Of a stretch of 23,621 bases of DNA, positions 1 through 9,200 are shown one piece after another. The stretch is from Coemansia sp. RSA 1804 (taxonomy: Eukaryota > Kickxellomycota > Kickxellomycetes > Kickxellales > Kickxellaceae). Where the stretch lies: assembly GCA_027578815.1 (NCBI GenBank), contig JANBTH010000250.1, forward strand, positions 1-23,621, in the 5' to 3' direction. The notes under the pieces were generated by a model that saw nothing but the letters and a program-made list of their open reading frames with translations, did no database searches and had not been told where the DNA came from. Made by a program: the position numbers and the translations under genes. Numbering within the stretch: position 1 is the stretch's first letter; the number at the start of each line of letters is the position of its first letter.

Positions 1-960
1 AAGGAGCAGTACGATGGCATGTACCGCAGCCAGAGACTGATGGTAGATTGGCTTAACGCAAGAAACAAGGAGCTGAAAGACGAGATCGGTTTGCTCAAAA
101 GCCAGCTAAACGCAGCTTGCGCCGAGACTCGTGCACACGCCAATGCAGAGCTCGCGGCTCGCACCTCTGTCGTTGCCGCAACTAACGAGAGATCCGCCTT
201 GAAGAGGCAGATTTGGGAGCTGCAGGATCAATGCACTCAGCTCCGGGTGGAAGCCTCCAAGCCCACGCCGTGCTCCCGGCCACACAGCGCATCCAGACCG
301 CGCACCAAATCGCAGGCGACAGTTGCTGCAGCCACGATGACAGAGCCGCTCCAGTCAGACACTACCACCGCTCTTCCAATACCGCCGGCAACGTCGCAGC
401 CAACGCCTCGGCCAGAGCCACAGCCGATTTTTTCAAGGTACTACACGGGGGACACATTGGTCTACCCTGGGGTGGAAATGGCAACAGCGGGTGCGGCGTC
501 AAAGGCAGCGGCAGCGACAAGAGCGACGGCCATAAAAGTCGCAAAGGCAATTAAAAAGGCGGCCAAGGCAGCAAATGAAGCACCACAGCCAACGTCCCAG
601 CCAGAACAACTGCCGATTTTCTCCAGATACTACACGGGAGACACCTTGGTCTATCCTGGAGTGAAAACGGCGACAGCAGAAGCCGCGACAAAAGCAGCGG
701 CAGCAGCAAAGACGGCGACCATAAAATCTGCCAAAGCAATAAAAAGGGCAGTAAAGGCAGCAATAAAGCCGACGCCTCTGCCAGAATCGCAGCCAGCACA
801 ACAGCTAGTTTTTCCCAGGTACTACACTGGGGACACGCTGGTCTACCCAGGAGTGGAAACAGCGCCAGCAACAAAGGCCATGGCTGGAAAGGCCGCAAGT
901 GCCATAAGAAAGGCAGCAGCAACGGCCATGGCACGCATGCACCATCACTATCAACTCTAG
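1..960 (+). CDS. Unrecognised coiled-coil protein with three tandem C-terminal repeats (5' partial)
   Basis: The frame is open to the left edge, so the true start lies outside the window; the first ATG inside is at 19. The visible part is about 319 codons and ends with TAG at 958-960. The first ~80 residues look like a coiled coil (hydrophobic heptads with many Glu, Lys, Arg and Gln). A Pro/Thr/Ser/Gln-rich linker follows. The last ~180 residues hold three tandem units of about 63 residues, each with a conserved core YYTGDTLVYPGV followed by an Ala/Lys-rich stretch likely to form a basic helix. The cores are identical in protein, yet differ only at silent codon positions, which supports a translated, selected repeat. 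The protein ends in a His/Tyr-rich tail (MHHHYQL). I do not recognise the family and assign no function. It could be the tail of a larger cytoskeletal or scaffold protein. Confidence 0.75.
   Translation, partial: KEQYDGMYRSQRLMVDWLNARNKELKDEIGLLKSQLNAACAETRAHANAELAARTSVVAATNERSALKRQIWELQDQCTQLRVEASKPTPCSRPHSASRPRTKSQATVAAATMTEPLQSDTTTALPIPPATSQPTPRPEPQPIFSRYYTGDTLVYPGVEMATAGAASKAAAATRATAIKVAKAIKKAAKAANEAPQPTSQPEQLPIFSRYYTGDTLVYPGVKTATAEAATKAAAAAKTATIKSAKAIKRAVKAAIKPTPLPESQPAQQLVFPRYYTGDTLVYPGVETAPATKAMAGKAASAIRKAAATAMARMHHHYQL
427..906 (+). repeat. Three ~190-bp coding repeats (YYTGDTLVYPG units)
   Basis: Unit starts, taken at the Ile/Val codon before F(S/P)RYYTGD, are at 427, 616 and 808, giving periods of 189 and 192 bp that keep the frame. 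Each unit is a conserved ~17-residue block, an Ala/Lys-rich segment (for example AIKVAKAIKKAAKAA in unit 1), and a Pro/Gln-rich spacer that leads into the next unit. The third unit runs into the C-terminus without a new spacer, so its end is approximate. The 12 core codons carry 4-6 silent and no replacement differences between any two units. Confidence 0.9.
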
Positions 961-1821
961 AACAGCGGCATTATGCTCTGTGGAAGGTCTAACCTGAACC
1001 TACAAGACGACAACAAAGAGATCAAGACAACTTCAGTGCACATTTGCAGTGCGGTTGGCTTTGCTTCTTTTGTTTTCTTTGTTGAGTCTTTGCATGGTTG
1101 TTTCAAATTAATTATTATACTAAATTTTATTGAACATGACTAAAAGCTACTAGCTCTGAAATGTATATTGAATTCTGGCGGGTGGTACTTTGTTTATCCG
1201 TAAACTGTACACGGTCTAAAACATGCGATTGTACAAATTTTTTGTTTGTTACAAGTGCAGCAGACATATCACATCTCTCATTCTACGTTATTTTTGAAGT
1301 CTATTATGTGCAGCTTATGTAAGAATGGAACATTTTCTAAATGCTTTAAGCGTTCTGACTAACAGAGTATCTCTTCTAGTGATATGCTTCAGACAAGTGA
1401 TTAAAGCTCTGTTATAGCCTCAAATCATCCGTCATCAACAAAATAAATTACCAAATGCTCTATGTTCATCATCGTTGTTGTTGGTAACATTTCAAAATCG
1501 TTTAACAAATGTCAGCTACTGTATAAAACTACCCGGTGAACTAACCACCGACTATAGAGTGGTCTAGTGAGAGTACAGACGGCTTGTGTTTAAATTCACT
1601 AATAACAAGTCACCAAATCGAATTGTTAGATGCGCTGATGTATGTTTTAGTTAAATCACAAAACACTCATATACAATGACATATTCTCTCTTTTTTTAAT
1701 AATCTTTGTCTATCCATATGCGGCGCCAAACGCACTTCTTGCCTGCTGATCACCAATTTCCGGAGAATATTATTATCTCTCATTTGAAAATTAACAAGCT
1801 TGTCAATCGTCGATGACTAGC

Positions 1822-1859
1822 GGAGGAGCTCTCGCGCCCGAGGGCTCTCACGAACCTCC
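1822..1859. repeat. GC-rich imperfect hairpin
   Basis: Outer arms GGAGG (1822-1826) and CCTCC (1855-1859) enclose inner arms AGCTCTCG (1827-1834) and CGAGGGCT (1839-1846), which pair with one G-T wobble around a 4-base loop. Eight unpaired bases lie on the 3' side. It stands out in an AT-rich gap. A role is not known; it may be a structured 5' UTR or a binding-site palindrome, or chance. Confidence 0.4.
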
Positions 1860-2232
1860 GAATGCGTGGAAAAATAAGCCACCAACCAATGCACACGAAA
1901 AGGCAAGGTTTTATTTCCAGACTGGTGGGAAAAAAGGGAAGGAATGTACTTCGTTCGTGTAGGCCGTTTGCTTCTTTCATGCTCCTCCTCTCGCTCTAGT
2001 CGAGTGGATACTAAGTTGGTATTGGATCATATCGCCGAGCTACAGCTGCGATAAATAGGTTCAGGTGAAAGATGAAAGAAACTCTTTTTACACGACTGGA
2101 AAACGGGGAGAAAGTGGGGAACGGATTTTCACTACCAAATGAAAGGACTTTCTTTTCCTCCTTTGCTTTTCCTCCAAGCAAATCTCTGATGCTCCTGTTT
2201 TTCACTCTTTCAGTCCTACATCTCCCCGCGTC

Positions 2233-2240
2233 TATAAAAG
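2233..2240 (+). promoter_or_regulatory. TATA-like box (TATAAAAG)
   Basis: A good match to the TATA consensus, 24 bp before the ATG at 2264 that I chose for the thioesterase. If it is used in the usual way, transcription would start almost at that ATG, which argues for a later start (2444) or for a non-functional box. Confidence 0.35.
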
Positions 2241-2263
2241 TCCTTGTAGGTGCCGTTTCGTCA

Positions 2264-3232
2264 ATGTGTTTTCTAAAACCCACGTTATCCAAACTACAGC
2301 CACGGCTAGCCTTGTTACCTATTAAAAACAGCAGACACCAGAGCCGTCACTACGCCATCCCACGATCAACAATAGAGCGTCTCAACAGCAGAAAAGACCT
2401 GCTAGCTAACCGCCAACGCAAAGATACAAACTCGGGTCCAAACATGAATAGCAGCATCTACAAAAGATACGTGTTTTCGCAGCCCATGCTTGCAACATGG
2501 GCAGTCTGCTGCATTGCGTTTGGCATATCGATAAGCCTTGTCAGCGTCAACAAGGGGTGGATCAGCTTTGCCAGCAACACAAAGAAAGAAGAGGAGCTAA
2601 ATAGCATTTCCGGCGATGAACCACCACCACTCGACTCAAATGAGCAGACAAGGATTACAAATACGCTGCTGAACACAGGCGCAGCAAAGGAATGCGTGAA
2701 CCATCCTGACGAATGGAAGCGGGTTCCTTATTTCTGGCCGATTGGGCGTGATCCGAGTCGCAAGGGCCCAGCGGCATTTGTTCCAGGACTTCTCCACGGA
2801 TATGACAAACTAAGCGTTGAGCCAGTGGCTTTTATTAATCGCGATCGCAAGCAGTTTGTGATTGTTCTCCATCTGGGAAAGAGGCTCTGCGGTCACGATG
2901 GCATCATCCACGGCGGCGTCCAGGCTACACTTCTTGACGAAATCACTTCGCGTCCGGCGTTCTGGAACCTCCCACGCAACATTGCACTTACTGCCAATCT
3001 CAAGGTCAACTACCGCCTTCCTGTCATGGCGGACCAGATTCTAGTGTTCAAAACATGGCTAGTGGATATTGACGGTCGCAAGGCAAAGATTGCTGCTACG
3101 CTTGGGGACACAAGCGGAAACGTCCTCACCGACGCCGAGGCCCTTTATGTCTCTCCAAGCAACGAAAAGCTCTTGCTGGAACGCTCTTCGGACATGAAAA
3201 AGATAGAGGGCGTGTATCCCGGAAACTTTTAA
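2264..3232 (+). CDS. Mitochondrial membrane-anchored hotdog (4HBT/PaaI-type) thioesterase
   Basis: A 322-residue protein predicted to hydrolyse acyl-CoA thioesters, of the THEM4-like 4HBT group. The first ~30 residues are basic and free of acidic residues, with a classical R-3 processing site RHY|A at residues 28-31, so a mitochondrial presequence is likely. Residues ~75-95 (from MLATWAVCCIAFG) form one membrane segment, suggesting inner-membrane anchoring. The hotdog domain covers ~185-297 and carries the family signature HGGVQATLLDE (216-226), whose Asp225 is the expected catalytic acid, and ends with the typical AEALYV strand. The frame is open back to an ATG at 2072, but those 64 extra residues are not presequence-like. 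An ATG at 2444 has a better context and would drop the presequence but keep the membrane segment. It converges with PEX11, 88 bp between stop codons. The exact substrate cannot be told. Confidence 0.85.
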   Translation: MCFLKPTLSKLQPRLALLPIKNSRHQSRHYAIPRSTIERLNSRKDLLANRQRKDTNSGPNMNSSIYKRYVFSQPMLATWAVCCIAFGISISLVSVNKGWISFASNTKKEEELNSISGDEPPPLDSNEQTRITNTLLNTGAAKECVNHPDEWKRVPYFWPIGRDPSRKGPAAFVPGLLHGYDKLSVEPVAFINRDRKQFVIVLHLGKRLCGHDGIIHGGVQATLLDEITSRPAFWNLPRNIALTANLKVNYRLPVMADQILVFKTWLVDIDGRKAKIAATLGDTSGNVLTDAEALYVSPSNEKLLLERSSDMKKIEGVYPGNF

Positions 3233-3320
3233 TAGAGCAGCAGCTTTGGGTGTTTGCAATGTTTCAATTACAAAGTAAATAATGTCAAAATGCGCTACCA
3301 AATTAATGTAAGAACGCTGC

Positions 3321-4643
3321 CTACGCAGCTGCTTTCCAAACATTGTATGCCTGGGCGACAGCAGCGACAGTGCCAAACACCCCCACCGCAACATCGGGGA
3401 AGGTGGATCCACGAATAGACCAGTGTAGCGTCAGCGGGAAGTAGCACGCATTGATCAGTAGCTGAATCTTCCAGCTCTTTATGCTAGCATCGACAGAGTC
3501 CAGCTCTTCCTGCATCTTCGTCGCATCCATCTTTCCCTGAGTGTATATATTTTGCTTGCGACCCTTGATCAGCCTATACTCCTCGCCTAGATGCACAAAC
3601 TGAAGGGCCACCCAGGCTGCCCAGAACCTGCACGACCAGTACCCTGAAAAGTCGACCACCTTTTCAGAAAACGGCAGTATTTGGTGCGCACCAAGCCAGT
3701 AGATGTGCTCCAGCGGATAGTAAGCACATAGCGACAGGTTCATGATTCTGTCTAGTCCCTGCAGAAGCTGCGATGGCGCCGGAAACTGCTCGCTTATACG
3801 AACGTACTGCGCCATCGGCACAAGCCCTGTAAGGCGAATCATGATGCGGTAGTCGGCTACGAGATTCGACAGCGTGCGCACACGCTCGGACGCTGACTTC
3901 CGGCCCTTCTTTGCAAAGAGCCAGACAACAATCTTTGTAAAGTACTGGGTTACCTACAAGTAGCATTCAGAGATTGTTTAATATAAGCGTCATTCGCCTA
4001 AACGTACTTTTTGGGTACGCTAGCTTGGTTTCTGCGGGTTCCTCTTACATGTCCCGGTTCCTGTTCCTGCAGCTAAACGGGAGCTGTCGCTGCCACGCTA
4101 AAAGATATACACGTGACCAAGAAAGCAAGACACAAGGTAAAGCCTGCTTGGCTTTTTCTTCTCTTTTTGCTGTTACATCTCACATGCAAGTTGACCCAGC
4201 CCTCCATGTTCTTGCAAGCGGGCATGTGAAATGATTGTCTATTTGCTCACAGCACCATCTCCTTCTCCAGCAAAATTGCCTGGGAAAAAGTGAGATAGGG
4301 TAGATAAGGAAAAGCAATTCTTCTTCATCTGGCTTACCATCCAAAACTTGTCGTGGCCGCTGCCTGACGACAAGAAACGAATAATGTGGTCGAGGGTCGG
4401 AGCGGGTCCTTTCAGCATGCGTCTGAGCGCCAGAGCAACAATGTGGTTGCCTCTGAGCTTGGACACACTTACGCTACCCTTCTTTGCATCAGTGGACAAA
4501 GTAGAAGACGCTGTGGTTGCGGGTGTGGTTGCGCTGGTGGATGGCTTCTCATCACAAGCCAGTTCGGAAGCAGGTGACGTATCACCGTTTACTAGAACCG
4601 CCGACGATATCATCGAGTCTTCCATTGAGCTGCTTTCGTTCAT
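3321..4643 (-). CDS. PEX11: Peroxisomal membrane biogenesis protein Pex11 (two exons)
   Basis: Pex11 elongates and divides peroxisomes. I read two exons: 4643-4338 and 3953-3321, joined over an intron of 384 nt (donor GTAAGC, acceptor TTGTAG), giving 312 residues. The join is in phase 0 and restores the family N-terminal helix: TLDHIIRFLSSGSGHDKFWM then VTQYFTKIVVWLF, matching the common pattern LDxxxKxLxxxxGRDKxxRxxQYxxR. A nearer acceptor (CCCAG, three codons later) would break this spacing. Residues 1-60 are a Ser/Thr/Ala-rich extension before the conserved part. The C-terminal half has hydrophobic segments (YWSCRFWAAWVALQFV, and PDVAVGVFGTVAAVAQAY at the end), as in Pex11. The intron and ATG-start exon are inferred from sequence only. 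Confidence 0.88.
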
Positions 4644-5379
4644 TGTATATAACGCGAAAGTCTCTGTATGTCTGAGGGTTATGTTTTATGATGACTATGG
4701 CTGTTGCTAAACAAAACAAAAATACAAATAATATACCGAATGGCAGTAAAGTAGAAAGTGAAAAAGACCTGGGCAAGAAGAAGAGAAAGAGACAAGAAAC
4801 AGCTTTTGAAATTATTTCACCACAGATTGTGGATAAAATACGGGCTTCAAAGCACGGGGGAAATTGCTTTGATAAAAACCGAAGGGACATGTTACGATAA
4901 ACTCTCCAAAATAATGGTTTTCCTGCGGTCACTCGTATGCGCAAATTGAACAAAAGCAGCCGCCAAAAGCCAACATGGTCTTCCGCGGAGAATTGATTTG
5001 TTCTGTATCCGTAGCATGAGATCACAGCATATGAATTGGCTGGAAACCAAAATCTCCGCTGCTTTGTAGCCAAATCGAACATTGGGCATGCTAAAGCTTG
5101 CAAGATGGTCTGTGTTTAGACATTGTAATTTTGCGTCTCATGTCATGAATGGCACGGCTTTTCTTAGCGGATCAGTTGGTGATGGTTCTCGCATTGCAGC
5201 TCACAAGCCAAAGGACTGACCCATCCAACATAGTAGTGCAAATGAACTAGCTCCCCTCCACCCAGTGCAACCCTGTTGCTATGCCAATATAGGCAAAAGG
5301 AAATTGCCCAAACACAAACTCTTTCGCAAAAATACCAGTGTTGAATTATCCTTGCTTCAATCGCACGTTATCCATGTTG
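4644..5379. other. Intergenic: PEX11 upstream and OCA1 3' region
   Basis: 736 bp. It holds the PEX11 promoter and the OCA1 3' UTR. An open frame on the minus strand crosses most of it and runs into PEX11 exon 1 out of frame (4582 to an ATG near 5082), but it resembles nothing I know and I treat it as chance. A purine-rich run lies at about 4756-4800. Confidence 0.5.
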
Positions 5380-5889
5380 CTACAGCCACTCTGGCGGATC
5401 AACTGGTATTCTGACAAGATCGGTATCAAATAGCTCGATGAACTGTTCGTTGAGAATGCGCACCTTTGGTCCTGCGTATCTGCGGTACTCTTCAAATATC
5501 GACGCCAAATTCCAGCGCTGAAGCTTGCGCAGACACCCGACAACAGTGCCCGTGCGGTGACGGCCCAGGTTACACATAATGGCCATCGGATGGTTCCCTT
5601 TGTCCAGGATAAGGTTGAATGCCTCGAGAATCATGTCCTCTGTGATCGGATCAGACGCGTTTCCAGCTTCAAGGACACCCAGGTGGTGCAGCTGGATGTC
5701 CTGGTCATCAACAAAGTTCATCATGTTCTGATTCGGCTCCTCGGGCGCAAGCCACACTATGCACCGCAGCCCAAGCTTCTCCATGAATGGAAAATTCAGC
5801 TCATTCGGTTGTCCGCACCGATACAGGTCGTTTTCCACGTATCCAAAGTTGACTGGCGGAATATAGTGCTGGTTTGTGGCTCGACCCAT
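5380..5889 (-). CDS. OCA1: Oca1-type plant/fungal atypical dual-specificity phosphatase
   Basis: A 169-residue single-domain phosphatase of the Siw14/Oca group (PFA-DSP). Members of this group act on inositol pyrophosphates (Siw14), and yeast Oca1 is needed for cell-cycle arrest after oxidants. The active-site loop is intact: C-N-L-G-R-H-R-T-G, residues 106-114, with nucleophile Cys106 and phosphate-binding Arg112 (CX5R). The N-terminal signature PPVNFGYVENDLYRCGQPNE and the ending GTVVGCLRKLQRWNLAS...EEYRRYAG fit Oca1 better than Siw14. The length is close to a bare catalytic domain, without the long N-terminal tail of some homologues. ATG at 5889. It is divergent from the DHX16/Prp2 gene with 327 bp between start codons. 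Confidence 0.88.
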   Translation of the reverse strand: MGRATNQHYIPPVNFGYVENDLYRCGQPNELNFPFMEKLGLRCIVWLAPEEPNQNMMNFVDDQDIQLHHLGVLEAGNASDPITEDMILEAFNLILDKGNHPMAIMCNLGRHRTGTVVGCLRKLQRWNLASIFEEYRRYAGPKVRILNEQFIELFDTDLVRIPVDPPEWL

Positions 5890-6216
5890 CTCTGCCTACT
5901 GCGGTTCTTGTTTCAATACAATGTGCTATGAAAATAGCAGAATCCTTTTTTGTGAGATTCGAATGCAAAAGGGAGCAAAAAAGAAAAAAAGAAGGTGTAG
6001 TTTTTTATTCTTCTCTAAGAGCATTAAAATTTTGGCAGTTTTCTCGAGCTGTGAACATGAGGTAAAAGCCATAAGCAATGAAAAGAATAGTGACGTATAT
6101 TACTCAGGCCTTAATTTTTATTTGTGGAGTAATGAATTCGAGCCATTTTTTAACTTCACACGCATACGTCTACATAATAGCTATCATTGCTACTGTATTT
6201 ATTATATTGAGCTGCC
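5890..6216. promoter_or_regulatory. Shared divergent promoter region, OCA1 / PRP2
   Basis: 327 bp between two divergent ATGs, AT-rich, with an A/G-rich run near 5977-5996. It must contain both promoters. No clear TATA box in a useful position and no recognised operator was seen. Open frames crossing it on the plus strand are out of frame with PRP2 and look like chance. Confidence 0.5.
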
Positions 6217-9200
6217 ATGAGCTTACATGAATGGATATCAGATGCTCTTATTGACCTGGTTGGCGAAAGCAGCAGTGACACAGTCGACTATGTCCTGCAC
6301 TTGGCTTCTAGCTGCTCTAGCGAGGGCGCATTAGTGGAGAAGCTAGTTGCATCGGACTTTCCTAAAGGCGAATCAACGGTGCGGTTTGGTCGGAATCTGT
6401 ATCAGCGTGCTCCTCGGAGCAAGGAAAATCAAAGGACACAAAGCCCTCAACTTTCTTCTGCAAATCAGCCTAAACAACGTAGTTCAAATAATGTATCCCC
6501 AGCCGTCACAAAGCCGAAAAGAAACACAAGCAGCAACAGAGGCAATACGAATAGTAAAGGAAAGGATATAAAGGACGAGAGAACTCAAACGAAGGACAGA
6601 AAAACAAGAGAGTCGCGTAAGCGCAACGTGCGTCAAAGCGGGTGGAGTAGCAATGAAGAAGAGCGGGACGCGCTTGAGGAGCGAATCAAAAAGGCAAAGA
6701 TCGGGACGGACGCTGGTGAGGCTGGGGGTGGCTATGTAGACGAAAATGATTCAGATACAAGCAGACAGATGGACAACGACGAGGAAGAGCGGGATGCATT
6801 TGCAGAAAGATTGAAGCAGAGGGACAAGGACAAGACAAAAACGATTGTAGAGGATAGGTCGTCGGGCAACGATCCAGAACTTCAGCGACGTCGCGACATG
6901 GCTAACGACTATGATGCAAGACGACAGGCACTTCCAGAGATCCGTAGCCGTGCACGGCAAGAGTATCTAAAGCTTCGCGAGGAGCAGAGGCTTGAGCTGT
7001 TGCGCCAGGAGATTGCGGACGAGGAGGACCTGTTCAGAGGCGAAAGGCTTACTGACAGGGAGGTCAAGGATCTGGAATACAAAAAGGAGCTGCTTCGTCT
7101 TGCGGAAGAGCGGAAGAATATCAGCGACGATGCAGATGCATATGCGATGCCTGAGGATTACATTACAGAAAAGGGCAAGATTGATCGCCAGAGAAAAAAG
7201 GATGCCCTGTTCAAGCGGTACGATGAACAACCCGGCGGCCATACCAAGAAAGCAGACGAGGGAGCGCTGACCGAACAAGAGCGCTGGGAGCGGCAACAGA
7301 TAAATAAAAGTAAGGTGGATGTTGGAGCAAAGTCAAAGCCAAAGCCGTCAAAGGACAGTCTAGAGAACAAAGAGTACGACTATGTGCTAGACCTGGATAG
7401 TATAGACTTTGTGCTTGAGGACACATTGAATGCAGAGGGGAAAGAGAACCAGCGCCAACAGGCAATCGACGAGCTAGAGCGCAAGCGTCGCACAATCAAG
7501 GAGGTCCGCGAGTCTCTGCCTGTGTACAAGTACCGGGACGAGCTCTTATCTGCAGTTGAACAGTTCCAGGTCCTTATTATTGTTGGCGAGACTGGCTCAG
7601 GAAAAACAACGCAGATTACACAGTATCTTCGCGATGCAGGCTACACAAAGGACGGAAAGCGTATCGGTTGCACTCAGCCGCGTCGAGTTGCTGCGATGAG
7701 CGTAGCTGCGCGCGTGGCAGAGGAGGTTGGCACAGGGCTGGGACAGGACGTGGGCTATTCGATTCGCTTTGAGGACCGTACAACAGAAAAGACGGAAATT
7801 GTGTACATGACCGATGGACTTTTGTTTAGAGAGTTTATGACGGAGCCGGATCTGGCAAAGTACTCTGTCATTATGATCGATGAAAGCCACGAGCGCACAC
7901 TGCACACGGATATTTTGTTTGCTCTAGTCAAGGATATCGCCAGGTTCCGCCCTGATCTCAAGCTTCTGATATCCAGCGCAACGATGGACGCGCAAAAGTT
8001 CTCCGAGTACTTTGACGATGCACCTATCTTTAGGATCCCTGGACGTCCGTATCCGGTGGATATATACTACACCAAGGCTCCTGAGGCAAACTATTTGCAA
8101 GCCTGCGTGGTTACTGTTTTGCAGATTCACTCGACCCAGCCAAAGGGCGACATTCTGGTGTTCCTGACTGGCCAGGACGAGATCGAGCAGGCGCAAGAGA
8201 GTATCATGCAGTCGATGAAAGCCCTTGGCAGCAAAGTTCCGGAGCTGATAGTCTGCCCCATATATGCCAATCTTCCATCTGACCTCCAAGCACGCATCTT
8301 TGAGCCAGCCCCCGAAGGTGCAAGAAAGGTTGTGCTGGCCACAAACATTGCCGAGACATCGATCACCATTGATGGCGTGGTCTATGTCATTGATCCTGGG
8401 TTTGTCAAGCAGAACTCATACAATCCGCGCGCAGGCATGGAGTCACTGCAAGTGGTGCCATGCTCGCGCGCATCTGCCAACCAGCGTGCTGGCCGTGCTG
8501 GCAGAGTGGGCCCAGGCAAATGCTTCCGCATGTTTACGCAGCATGCGTTTTTCAGCGAAATGGAGGAAAACACGCCGCCAGAGATTCTGCGCACAAACCT
8601 GTCCAGCGTGGTGCTGATGTTGAAGTGCATTGGAATCGACAATCTGATAGAGTTTGATTTTATGGACCCGCCGAGCACGGCCGCGCTGCAGCATAGTCTT
8701 GAGCATCTCTATGCGCTTGGGGCGCTGAATGAGCGTGGTGCTCTGACAAAGCTCGGGCGCCGTATGTCAGAGTTCCCTATGGACCCGATGATGGCAAAGG
8801 CGCTACTTGCCTCCGAAAAGTACCATTGCTCCGAGGAGATGGCATCTATATGCGCAATGCTTTCGGTGTCTTCTGCTGTATTCTACCGACCAAAGGAAAA
8901 GAAGGTGCAGGCTGACCGTGCACGCGCTAGTTTTGTTCGACCTGGCGGGGACCACATTATGCTCTTGGCAATCTGGAACCAGTGGGTTGATACCGGATAC
9001 TCGGCCCAATGGTGCTATGAGAACTTTATTCAGCACCGGTCCATGTGTCGTGCACGCGATCTGCGTGACCAAATAGTTGGCCTAATGGTGCGTGTTGAGA
9101 TCATCCCTGAGGCGGCTCCAAACCCAAATGACTCAGAGCCCGTGCGCAAGGCCATCACTGCGGGATTCTTCTACAACGGTGCAAGGCTGCAGAAATCTGG

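Larger units (their letters stand above)
961..2263. other. Intergenic, AT-rich, no gene seen
   Basis: About 1.3 kb, the longest gap in the window. It must hold the 3' UTR of the repeat protein and the promoter of the thioesterase gene. Only short unrelated open frames are present on either strand. No tRNA-like T-loop, transposase fragment or terminal repeat was seen. A GC-rich inverted repeat lies at 1822-1859 and a TATA-like box at 2233. Confidence 0.6.

Noticed and set aside
2011..2292. 93-codon minus-strand frame opposite the thioesterase 5' end
   Set aside because: It is the complement of the coding and leader sequence of the plus-strand gene and has no recognisable content.
4688..4900. 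70-codon plus-strand frame with a KKKRKR run
   Set aside because: It begins 45 bp from the divergent PEX11 ATG, leaving no promoter, and has no recognisable domain. The basic run comes from a purine-rich stretch.
4582..5103. 173-codon minus-strand frame upstream of and overlapping PEX11 exon 1
   Set aside because: It starts with TTG (first ATG near 5082), overlaps the PEX11 start out of frame, matches no family and lies in AT-rich 5' sequence. A frame this long is within chance for this much non-coding DNA.
5876..6220. 114-codon plus-strand frame between OCA1 and PRP2
   Set aside because: It covers the shared promoter, overlaps both neighbours' ends and has Lys runs from an A-rich tract. 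Its composition is not protein-like.
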